DNA from: Hyphomonadaceae bacterium
GTDB lineage: Bacteria; Pseudomonadota; Alphaproteobacteria; Caulobacterales; Hyphomonadaceae
Length of the DNA: 33,822 bases
Assembly: GCA_030696545.1 (NCBI GenBank)
Contig: JAUYSA010000024.1
Coordinates: 1-33,822 of the forward strand
Direction of reading: 5' to 3'
Positions 21,601-29,152 of the stretch are shown here, piece after piece. A program made the translations under genes and the position numbers. Each line of letters starts with the position of its first letter. Within the stretch, counting starts at the first letter, position 1. The notes under the pieces were generated by a model. That model was not told the origin of the DNA. It did no database searches and saw nothing but the letters and a program-made list of their open reading frames with translations.

Positions 21601-21740
21601 ATCTTCTTCCAGGAAGATGGAAGCGGTACCATGGAATATAGATAGAACGTCGCCAATGTTGAAGCCACACAGACTAAGGCCGCGACACCCACGAGCCAAA
21701 TATTGTGCTCCATTCCGATACAGAGCAGCACGTTAATCAT
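18648..21740 (-). CDS. MHYT-domain hybrid sensor histidine kinase (MHYT-multiple PAS-HisKA-HATPase_c-REC)
   Basis: Repeated MHYT-type motifs (THFVAMLAF, MHYVGMLGY, MHFTGMTAV) in TM segments; H-box [36 protein letters not shown]; receiver [21 protein letters not shown]. Likely start MINVLLCIGMEHNIW at 21740. Confidence 0.92.
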   Translation of the reverse strand: MINVLLCIGMEHNIWLVGVAALVCVASTLATFYLYSMVPLPSSWKKIGWLTMAGLVAGAGIWTTHFVAMLAFKTGLPTGYALLPTAASLGVAVFGTTSGFALASSRIGPGSSLTTVGGGLVVGLGITLMHYVGMLGYRTAGVVQWNAAYVTASVAVGGLLASAALLVAHSKSGVASRVGSAGLLTLAIVGMHFTGMTAVSIVPDSSVGVPATLMSTAVMVAASVAATALILIVATGGVALDAARRSGNLRRLREALDAMPEGLAFYDSSDRLIAWNAQYDDLCRSNGAELAVGLEFPSVLESLVLHGAYPAASGREADWVAERQAARWGAAPSVVLQTASGRWLRVNERRTADGGTVSVSVDITDLKRAEAAMAEARDQAEELARRAEAAEAIAGFGHWRVDAGTRELTWSAQIYRIYGLDADQALDLEGVMAMTHPDDALLASVRLEEQLARGGADENSLTRIVRADGEVRYLLCNSDIERGPNGEVLAVIGTALDVTAQKMAEIAIRTSEERFRSLAVNAPDMITEFQLDGIMTYVSPASLAITGYTPDELLGQHFTTLMEPEDGEKVLAMCQTVFRSKGKIAAWPVEFRARHKAGHELWLECKPTLTTDPITGKFNCLNDVVRDITPRKALEARLRLAQVEAEEAASVKADFLANMSHELRTPLTSIIGFIGLAAEQADLADLTRNYIDRVGNASRALLCTVNDILDFSKLEAGQVAIHPEAVSVSKLCRDTLDLFTPQAGAKDLGLSLDGGASGDDLVLLIDPDRLRQILLNLVSNAVKFTTVGGVALRTRYDDDTGNLRVEVADTGEGISQDKQERLFKRFSQIDGSLTRTQSGTGLGLAICKGLVEAMGGHIGIESRAGEGSCFWFEIPSQRAVLAQTPRVYEASDQISFTGVRVLVVDDHAANRELARLFLTGVGAEITEAADGEAAAQMASEAPYDVILMDVQMPGLDGPGALRKIRAAPGPNDMTPILAFTADADPAARSKLISLGFEDVVGKPVEPQALIAAVGRATAFAEQIRKNSDAA

Positions 21741-21884
21741 GGCAATATTCCAGCTATGCACTGGGCGGAGTGTGGGGGGTAATCCTTCTCCCGAAGCTAA
21801 CGCGGGCCCTATTGATCGCGTTACAACGACGCAGGACGTTAAGAGCGGCTGATGACACTTATTCGAAACTCGGAGCGGCCGACG

Positions 21885-21938
21885 CCCCTGCCCCCACTGT
21901 GCTAAGTGGAGACAAGTTGCCGTTGGACTGACAGCACT
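21885..21938 (+). mobile_element. IS6-family right-end remnant
   Basis: GCCCCTGCCCCCACTGTGCTAAGTGGAGACAAGTTGCCGTTGGACTGACAGCACT is nearly identical to the end at 33466-33520. Confidence 0.8.
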
Positions 21939-22062
21939 CCTTTTGGACATTGTGCAGACCGTTAGGAGTAGTACAAGATGAGCGGCATCAGGCGAGAAGG
22001 CAGTATGGCCATTCTTGAAAATTAGCTCGAGACCAAGTCTGTGTGGATAGGTGAGGATTGAC

Positions 22063-22836
22063 ATGATCGACTTGAAAATGACGCCGCCCGCCGGAAACCG
22101 GACTGTTATTGTTGGCGGTTGTGGCGGGATCGGTCACGCGCTGGCGAAAGCTTGCCAGGCACTGGATCACCGTGTCGCCGTTTTGGACCTTCCACGATCG
22201 ATCGAGAGTAGCCCGCCGGTTGAAGGCATCGAACCGATGCCGCTCGACATCACTCAGGCCGGTCAGGTCGAGTCCACACTCAGCCGCGTCGACGCCGAAC
22301 TGGGCGGTATCGATACCCTGATCAACCTGGTCGGCTTCATGAACAAGCGGGCACGGATCGAGGAGATTGAGGACGACGAATGGGCTAGCGTCATGGACGG
22401 AAATCTGGAGGCGGTAGCGCGCCTCCTGCGGCGCGCGGTTCCCATTATGAATCGCGCAACAGACGCATCGATCGTTCTCATATCATCCGGCATGGGTGTT
22501 CGCCCCCTACCCTTCAGCGCTCCCTATTCAATCGCGAAGGCGGGCATCATCGCGCTTACCAAAGCGTTGGCACTTGAATGCGCGCCTCGGATTCGCACCA
22601 ACGCGATCGCACCGGGAGCCGTGCAGACCGCATTTCTTACAGGTGGGACCGGACGCGATCCGGGAACGCCAGGCGACTCCCCGTTCGATATCGAAGCTTA
22701 CAAGAAGACCATCCCGATGCGGCGAATGGCCGAAACTGCCGATATAGTCGGACCCATCCTTTTCCTCGCGTCTCCTGCGGCGGGTTTCATCAACGGGCAG
22801 ACGCTTCACGTCAACGGCGGCGGCTTGATGCCCTGA
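22063..22836 (+). CDS. SDR family NAD(P)-dependent oxidoreductase
   Basis: VIVGGCGGIGHALA cofactor motif, NLVGF, catalytic S...YSIAK, C-terminal LASPAAGFINGQTLHVNGGGLMP. Confidence 0.93.
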   Translation: MIDLKMTPPAGNRTVIVGGCGGIGHALAKACQALDHRVAVLDLPRSIESSPPVEGIEPMPLDITQAGQVESTLSRVDAELGGIDTLINLVGFMNKRARIEEIEDDEWASVMDGNLEAVARLLRRAVPIMNRATDASIVLISSGMGVRPLPFSAPYSIAKAGIIALTKALALECAPRIRTNAIAPGAVQTAFLTGGTGRDPGTPGDSPFDIEAYKKTIPMRRMAETADIVGPILFLASPAAGFINGQTLHVNGGGLMP

Positions 22837-22960
22837 GAGGCACACGGCGATCTTCGTCGAACTCTACGACAAAACGTGGTGGAGCTTTGAGAACGACGCG
22901 ACTGAGGTCACCGCAGGCTTCTTCGTGGCGTTCACCAGTGACGTGACCCTCGTTTCGGCA

Positions 22961-23092
22961 CTGTCAGCGCAGACAATGCCGATTCTCGACGGGCCGTCTG
23001 CGACCGCGGAAATCCGTCGCATGGAAGCTGAGCGCGGACTTCAAAGAATTCCGATCACCGCTTTCACAGCGCCGGCTACCACCGTCGCCTGA
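22961..23092 (+). pseudogene. Receiver-domain (hybrid histidine kinase C-terminus) remnant
   Basis: In-frame LSAQTMPILDGPSATAEIRRMEAERGLQRIPITAFTAPATTVA* resembles REC signature DVQMPVMDGxxATxxIRRxExxxGxxRIPIIALTA; the aspartate pocket residue is lost. Confidence 0.5.
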
Positions 23093-24281
23093 GCTGGGCG
23101 CCCTTCGCGCGCGCGAGCAAGGCCTCCTGACGCTCACTGGCGCTCACGCGTGCAGTATCGGCTGGTAAATGATCCAATAGTGAACTGAGAGTCACAACCT
23201 CGGTTTTGATCTTCGGAAAGGCGGAATCGAAGAACCGGCAACGAACAGTCACGCGATCATAATCGGCCTTGTCGATCCAATTGAGAACGCCGGGATCGTG
23301 GCGAGAGACTACGACGCGGAGGCGTCCGTCGGAATCGACCTTGCCCTGATGAGAATTGAGACCGCATTGGCGGTTCATGAAATCAAGCGTGTTGCCCATG
23401 GCGTCCATGATCTGGACTCCCCAATAAGCGGTGGGATCGATGACATCCGTTTCCAAAATCCACGCTTCGTCATCGCCAATTTCAACAATGCCGTGCCCAT
23501 AGGCCTGGTCGCCGTAGGTCGGAAGCATGCTTGTCACTTCGATCATCGCATTCGTTGGGATCAAAGCGTGCTGCCGCTTGACGATACCGACGAAGTTTTG
23601 CGCATAGAGTTGGACGTAATTGGGGATCGCATTCAGGCGCTCGTTGTATTCCGCTGGCGTCCAATGCGCTTGCTCAATGTCTTTGTCGATCCGCTGAATG
23701 CTCAATGTTGGGTCAATGTCGTTGACCCAATCATCTGCCACGCGCCGCGCGCTAAGGTAAATATTGTCGATCTCGCGGTCGATTGGCACCCACGCGCCAT
23801 CATATCCGGCCGGCCTTTCAGCACTAAGCAGGATTTCATAGGCGCCGTCGGCAGCGATCTTGAATTCGTCAACATTGATATCACGCACGAATTTGCTCGT
23901 AGCGTCGATACCAAACTGTCCATGCTTGATCTGCAAATAGAATATTCTTGCCGTTCCCCGGTGACCGGAGACCCGATAAACGCCAGAACCACGGATGCGG
24001 CTCACGTTATACACAGTGTCCTGATTTCCATTGAAGGCGCGAATGGTACTGTTCAATAGTGGGAACCATTCAGGGTGGTCCGGATCGATGCGCGGGATCA
24101 TCAGGATCGCCTGCGTCAGAACGTGCATCAGGTGCTCGTTCACCTCGCCGGATTGCTGGGGAGTGGTCGCAAGTGAACCTTCGGAAAGCTTGTGAATCTG
24201 AAGGCCTGCTTCTCCCAATCGGCGGGTAAAATCGAGCCAGGCTTGCGCCGCCGGCGTGAGATCAGAATGAGTTAAATCCAC
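23076..24281 (-). CDS. DUF1214-domain protein (copy A)
   Basis: 401 aa; paralogous over its length to 31959-33176 (STIRAFNGNQDTVYNVSRI.., YGHGIVEIGDDEAWI, AYWGVQIMDAMGNTLDFMNRQC.LNS, HDPGVLNWID, ..RRRW C-terminus). Confidence 0.8.
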   Translation of the reverse strand: MDLTHSDLTPAAQAWLDFTRRLGEAGLQIHKLSEGSLATTPQQSGEVNEHLMHVLTQAILMIPRIDPDHPEWFPLLNSTIRAFNGNQDTVYNVSRIRGSGVYRVSGHRGTARIFYLQIKHGQFGIDATSKFVRDINVDEFKIAADGAYEILLSAERPAGYDGAWVPIDREIDNIYLSARRVADDWVNDIDPTLSIQRIDKDIEQAHWTPAEYNERLNAIPNYVQLYAQNFVGIVKRQHALIPTNAMIEVTSMLPTYGDQAYGHGIVEIGDDEAWILETDVIDPTAYWGVQIMDAMGNTLDFMNRQCGLNSHQGKVDSDGRLRVVVSRHDPGVLNWIDKADYDRVTVRCRFFDSAFPKIKTEVVTLSSLLDHLPADTARVSASERQEALLARAKGAQLRRRW

Positions 24282-24422
24282 GAAACCTCCCTTTGAATTT
24301 CAGGTGTGACCACCTGTTATTCGTCGTTATAATTCGGCGACGCCTTTTCGACCGGCGATCGATCGATGCGTCAAGGCGCACACGACCGGATCGACGGAGG
24401 TTAAAGCGGTTGAGGTCCTGAC

Positions 24423-24442
24423 ATTGTCGCCTTACCGACAAT
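24423..24442. promoter_or_regulatory. Crp-type operator ATTGTCG-N6-CGACAAT
   Basis: Perfect 7 bp inverted repeat with 6 bp spacer, 142 bp upstream of DUF1214 copy A; same half-site and spacing as 25196-25217. Confidence 0.55.
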
Positions 24443-24496
24443 CGACATCGATCGGGCGACTGATTTCGGCGGCCGGAGAGGTTCGCTCTCCTGATT

Positions 24497-25183
24497 TCAT
24501 GAATCGAGTCGAGCCGCATCCAGAATGATGATGGCGCCGTACTGGATTTCTATCAGGCCCTGCTTCTGAAGAAGGCGAAGACTCTCGTTTACGGTCTGTC
24601 GCGATAAGTCGATCATGCTGGCCATTTGCTCTTGATTGATTTCGAGCACGATATCCTTTTCGCGCCCCTGACGGACATCGCCCTGAGCTAGGTGACTTAA
24701 AAGGCGCCTCAGCCTAATTCGCGGTGGCTGCATCATCACTTCGCCGTTGAAGAACATCTGCCGACGCATATTGCCACAGAGCAGCGATGCAAAATTCTTC
24801 ATCAAGCCCGGCTGCGCTGCAATCAATGCATCGAATTGTCTGGGCGAGACTTGAAGGAGCGAGGCTTCCGAGACTGCCGACGTCGTATGATGGCGGGGCA
24901 GCGCATCAATCATCGAGACCTCACCGAACCAGCCGCCAGCCGAGCCAAATCCGGAGACGATCTCCTTTCCACTCAAATGGGTGTAGGTGTACTTGATCCG
25001 TCCAGAGCAAATGCCAAATAGCCCGTTCGGTGGATCTCCCTGCCGGTAGATAATTTTGCCAGACGGAACGTTCAGCAGATTGGCTTCGCCCAGAATCAGT
25101 TGTTGAAGCGAGGCAGGTAGTTCGGCGAACCAACCGCGTGCTCCCAGCTGTGTCGTCAAAGCCTGCGGGGTTTTCGATCTCAT
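24497..25183 (-). CDS. Crp/Fnr family transcriptional regulator
   Basis: cNMP-binding-type beta roll (GKIIYRQGDPPNGLFGICSGRIKYTYTHLSGKEIVSGFGSAGGWFGEVSMID) and HTH_Crp (INQEQMASMIDLSRQTVNESLRLLQKQGLIEI). Confidence 0.93.
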   Translation of the reverse strand: MRSKTPQALTTQLGARGWFAELPASLQQLILGEANLLNVPSGKIIYRQGDPPNGLFGICSGRIKYTYTHLSGKEIVSGFGSAGGWFGEVSMIDALPRHHTTSAVSEASLLQVSPRQFDALIAAQPGLMKNFASLLCGNMRRQMFFNGEVMMQPPRIRLRRLLSHLAQGDVRQGREKDIVLEINQEQMASMIDLSRQTVNESLRLLQKQGLIEIQYGAIIILDAARLDS

Positions 25184-25195
25184 TCACGGACCCCC

Positions 25196-25217
25196 AATTG
25201 TCGTCAGCACGACAATT
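25196..25217. promoter_or_regulatory. Crp-type operator AATTGTCGT-N4-ACGACAATT (TGTCG-N6-CGACA core)
   Basis: Perfect 9-4-9 palindrome in the divergent crp/sulfotransferase intergenic region. Confidence 0.65.
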
Positions 25218-25284
25218 TAAATCTAGCATCGGGGCTAACAGTGAAGTCAAGCGGTGTATCCGAAAACCAACGGGGAGGAGCAAG

Positions 25285-26475
25285 GTGCTCGTCGACAGCC
25301 AGGCCATTTTTGACGCGTTTGACCCGCAACGGTTGCTGAAGGAGGCGCAGGAACAAGCCGGCCTTTCCGATTTTGGTGATCAGGGGTTTGTGAGCGCGCT
25401 GGAAAAGTTGCGGGAATATTGTTCCCTTGATTCCAGGCTTGACGCGATGGGGCTGGCGTCGAACCGAACGAGGATTATTCGGCATCTGGTCAATCGTCTG
25501 CGCTTTGAGGATGATCTGAAGCGCCATCCGGAAATTTTGGACGAAGAGGTGTCAGATCCGATCGTCATCCTGGGCATGCCGCGCTCTGGAACGACGAAAA
25601 CGCACCGCATGATGGGCGTCGATCCAAATTTGTTGAAAACCATCACCTGGCAGCTCGTCAACCCCGCGCCGTTTCCGAATGCGAAGCCGGGAGAACCGGA
25701 CCCCAGGATCGAGGCAGCTTATAGTCAGGAAGTGTTGCTTTCCGCCAATGACAGCAATCCAGCGCTACGCGCAGGCCATTTTTACGGGGCCCACGAGGTT
25801 CAAGAAGACCTGTGGTTGTTCCTTCTGACCTTCAACTATCCGACGAATTCGCGCCCATTTTCGCTCGGGTATCACAATTATCTTATGGCTCGGCGGGCGC
25901 CCTCAGATCTGGAGAATTACGCCTACTTCAAAAAGCTGATCCAGTATCTTCAATGGCAACAGGGCGGTCGGAATGGCCGGCGATGGCTGTTCAAGAACAT
26001 CGGAAACATGGCGTTCATGGATGAGCTCCTGCAGACGTTTCCGAACGCGAGCCTCGTGCATGTCCACCGCAAGCTGACCAGCAGCTTGCCCTCGATCATC
26101 AAATTGACGACCGAATTGATCCGTACGGAGAACGCAGAAATCAATTCAAAGGATTTAATCGCTTATCACGTGATGCGGGCCAAGATGGTCATCGACCGTT
26201 ACATGGAAAGCCGTGACCGCCTGGGTCTCGACGGTCGCATCCTCGATATTCCTTATCAGCGCATACGTACAGACTCGTTATCTGTCATTCGCGAGATCTA
26301 CCAGCACGCAGAACACACCTTGGCTCCAGAGTCCGAGCAGCTCATGAAGGATTATGAATTGACGAATGAGCAGGGCAAGCACGGCGCGCACGAGTACTCG
26401 CTGGAAGGGTACGGTCTGTCAGAGTCCGCCATCAATAACAGCTTCCGCGAGTATAACCGCCGCTATATCCTTTAG
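25285..26475 (+). CDS. Sulfotransferase family protein (copy 1)
   Basis: 5'-PSB-type P-loop ILGMPRSGTTKTHRM; VHVHRKLTSSLPSI at the 3'-PB position; GTG start with GGGGAGGAG upstream. Confidence 0.88.
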   Translation: MLVDSQAIFDAFDPQRLLKEAQEQAGLSDFGDQGFVSALEKLREYCSLDSRLDAMGLASNRTRIIRHLVNRLRFEDDLKRHPEILDEEVSDPIVILGMPRSGTTKTHRMMGVDPNLLKTITWQLVNPAPFPNAKPGEPDPRIEAAYSQEVLLSANDSNPALRAGHFYGAHEVQEDLWLFLLTFNYPTNSRPFSLGYHNYLMARRAPSDLENYAYFKKLIQYLQWQQGGRNGRRWLFKNIGNMAFMDELLQTFPNASLVHVHRKLTSSLPSIIKLTTELIRTENAEINSKDLIAYHVMRAKMVIDRYMESRDRLGLDGRILDIPYQRIRTDSLSVIREIYQHAEHTLAPESEQLMKDYELTNEQGKHGAHEYSLEGYGLSESAINNSFREYNRRYIL

Positions 26476-26756
26476 GCCGGTTAAAGCAGCGCGATCTAGC
26501 AGCTGTCATAATTCACCGAGGCTAGGCTTTGCAACCTGGGCGCGCGATTTACTGGTTGTCTCGAATACGGCGGCAGAATCGCGCTGAAGAAATCTGGGGA
26601 AACGGTCAAGCGGTGCGAGGCGCTTTCGAACCAAATTGTAGCGCGGGCGACAATCTGCGCCCCGCGCGCATGTCACAAGCTTCCGCTACGTCGGCCTACG
26701 CTAGGCTTCGCAAAACGCGATGCAGAAGAGCCCCGTGGGGAGAGGGATTCAATAAC

Positions 26757-27956
26757 GTGCTCGTAGACAGAAACACCGTCGCCGCCGCGCTGGACGCGGA
26801 CCAATTGTTGAAGGAAGCCATCGAGATCAGCGGCCTGACCGATTTCGGGGATCCGCGCTCCATCGATGCGCTGCGCGTGATGGTGAAATGCTATGCGCAG
26901 GATCTTCAAGTGGACGCCGGCGGGCTGAACACCGTGCGGAATACGATCATCCGGCAGTTGGTGAACCGGGCCCGCTTCGCGCGCGACGTCGCGCTCCATC
27001 CGGAGATCCTCGAGGAGGATGTGAGCGATCCGATCATCATCCTGGGTCAACCCCGCTCAGGCACGACCAAGACGCATCGCATGCTGGGCGTCGATCCCAA
27101 TCTGCTGAAGACTTATATGTGGCAACTGACCAATCCGGCTCCATTTCCGGACGCGGAACCTGGAAAGCCGGACCCACGTATAGCGGCGGCGAACTTCCAG
27201 GACGAACTGATCCACGCGAGCAACACGAACCCCGAGTTGCGTGCTGGCCACCTCTATAGATCGGAAGAGGTGCAATCCGACCTATTTTTATTTGGCATGA
27301 CCTTCAATTGCAACACGTTATCTTCGGGGCGCCCACCGTCTCCATCCTATTACGAGTATACGAAGATCCGCACCATCCCCTCGGAGCTCGACAACTACAA
27401 ATACGTCAAGTCGTTGTTCCAGTATCTGCAGTGGCAACAAGGCGGCCGCCGGGGAAGGCGCTGGCTCATGAAGCATGAAACCAACCATGGACGGCTCGAT
27501 GAAGTGTTGACCGTCTATCCCAAGGCGACGCTCGTACACGTCCACCGTGACCCGCGGGCGAGCGTGCCTTCCCTGCTGAAGCTGATGGTCGAATCTTACA
27601 AGGCGATCAACCCAGACGTGGCCGCGGCCGAAATCTCGCCCTTGCTCATCAAGCGCGCGGTTGACGTGATGGCCCGCTACCTGGAGGCGCGCGATCGGCT
27701 GGACCTGGATGATCGAATCTACGACGTGCCCTACGAACAGATCCGCAGTAATCCGATGCCGGTCTTCCGTGAGATCTACCGGCGCGCCGGCCATGTGCTC
27801 ACACCGGAATCCGAGGCGCTCATGCTTCAGTACGAACTGAAAAACGAGCAGGGCAAGCACGGTGCTCACAAGTACTCTCTGGAACAGTTTGGGCTAACGG
27901 AAGAAATGATACGCCGCGATTTCGGCGCGTATATCGATCGCTTCATTGAAGCATAA
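26757..27956 (+). CDS. Sulfotransferase family protein (copy 2)
   Basis: ILGQPRSGTTKTHRM P-loop and VHVHRDPRASVPSL 3'-PB-like motif; closely paralogous to copy 1; GTG start with GGGGAGAGGG upstream. Confidence 0.9.
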   Translation: MLVDRNTVAAALDADQLLKEAIEISGLTDFGDPRSIDALRVMVKCYAQDLQVDAGGLNTVRNTIIRQLVNRARFARDVALHPEILEEDVSDPIIILGQPRSGTTKTHRMLGVDPNLLKTYMWQLTNPAPFPDAEPGKPDPRIAAANFQDELIHASNTNPELRAGHLYRSEEVQSDLFLFGMTFNCNTLSSGRPPSPSYYEYTKIRTIPSELDNYKYVKSLFQYLQWQQGGRRGRRWLMKHETNHGRLDEVLTVYPKATLVHVHRDPRASVPSLLKLMVESYKAINPDVAAAEISPLLIKRAVDVMARYLEARDRLDLDDRIYDVPYEQIRSNPMPVFREIYRRAGHVLTPESEALMLQYELKNEQGKHGAHKYSLEQFGLTEEMIRRDFGAYIDRFIEA

Positions 27957-27972
27957 CGCTGGGACGCGGACG

Positions 27973-28100
27973 ATGTCCGACACGCTCGCCGTGCGAACCG
28001 CTAACGACGGGCCCTCGAGCGAGGGCAGGAAAGCTGGCCTCGATTCACCGATAGGCTGGCGGCGGCCGGCGCCGCCGTCGCAAGAGAGAAGATACGTCGA
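27973..28100 (+). pseudogene. 5' remnant of a DUF1214 gene (copy C)
   Basis: ATGTCCGACACG...TCGAGCGAG...TTCACCGATxxGCTGGCGxCGGCCGGCGCCGCCGTC aligns with the 5' end of the gene at 31959 but is frameshifted and truncated. Confidence 0.75.
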
Positions 28101-28111
28101 CGGCGGTAGGG

Positions 28112-28132
28112 CGGCCGGCTCTAGGCCGGCCG
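28112..28132 (+). terminator. GC-rich hairpin upstream of cysD (8 bp stem, 5 nt loop)
   Basis: CGGCCGGC-TCTAG-GCCGGCCG; no U-tract, so terminator/attenuator function uncertain. Confidence 0.3.
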
Positions 28133-28249
28133 TTCCGGCCATTTGATCATTCACGCAGTCGATCCGGGGCGCCGGCGATTGCGACCCCATGTGCGGGACT
28201 GAGGTGTCTTCGGACAAACCGGGTCTCGCCGCCCTCCAAGGAGAAGTCC

Positions 28250-29152
28250 ATGAGGCCCCTCACGCATCTAGAGCACCTCGAAGCGGAGTCGATCCACATA
28301 CTGCGCGAAGTAGTGGCGGAGACCGAGAAGCCTGTAATGCTATATTCGGTGGGCAAGGACTCCGCCGTCATGCTTGATCTGGCGCTTAAGGCCTTTCACC
28401 CTTCGCCGCCTCCCTTCCCGTTGCTGCACGTCGATACGACTTGGAAATTCAAGGCGATGTACGAATTGCGCGACCGTATGGCGCGCGAAAGTGGAATGGA
28501 GTTGATCGTCTATCGGAACCCGGAGGCAGAGGCGCGCAGGATCAACCCGTTCGACCACGGCGCCCTTCATACGGACTTGTGGAAGACGGAGGGGCTGAAG
28601 CAAGCGCTGAACAAGTACGGCTTCGACGCGGCATTTGGCGGCGCCCGACGCGACGAGGAAAGAAGCCGCGCCAAGGAGCGCATATTCTCATTCCGATCGA
28701 CCCAACACCGATGGGATCCGAAGAACCAACGGCCAGAGCTTTGGAACCTCTACAACGCACACAAGGCGAAGGGCGAAAGCGTCAGAGTGTTCCCAATCTC
28801 GAACTGGACGGAACTGGATATCTGGCAATACATCCAGCTCCACGATGTGCCGATCGTGCCGCTCTACTTCGCCGCCAAACGACCGACCGTTGAGCGGGAC
28901 GGGATGTTGCTGATGGTCGATGACCATCGCTTCCCCCTTTATGCGGGCGAAGCGGCGGTCGAACGTTCAATCCGCTTTCGCACCTTGGGTTGCTATCCCC
29001 TAACGGGAGCAGTCGAGAGCCAGGCAACGACGATCAGCGAGGTGATTCAGGAGACCTTGCTCACCAGTACCTCTGAACGCCAGGGCCGCGCCATTGACAA
29101 GGATGCCGGCGGCGCCGGTATGGAAAAGAAGAAGCAAGAGGGATATTTCTGA
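28250..29152 (+). CDS. cysD: Sulfate adenylyltransferase subunit 2 (ATP sulfurylase small subunit)
   Basis: [47 protein letters not shown]-loop SGKDS-type motif; [22 protein letters not shown]-terminal [31 protein letters not shown]. Confidence 0.97.
   Translation: MRPLTHLEHLEAESIHILREVVAETEKPVMLYSVGKDSAVMLDLALKAFHPSPPPFPLLHVDTTWKFKAMYELRDRMARESGMELIVYRNPEAEARRINPFDHGALHTDLWKTEGLKQALNKYGFDAAFGGARRDEERSRAKERIFSFRSTQHRWDPKNQRPELWNLYNAHKAKGESVRVFPISNWTELDIWQYIQLHDVPIVPLYFAAKRPTVERDGMLLMVDDHRFPLYAGEAAVERSIRFRTLGCYPLTGAVESQATTISEVIQETLLTSTSERQGRAIDKDAGGAGMEKKKQEGYF

Noticed and set aside
24301-24316. CAGGTG-TGAC-CACCTG inverted repeat just upstream of DUF1214 copy A
   Set aside because: Single short repeat with no second copy found; kept out of the operator claim.
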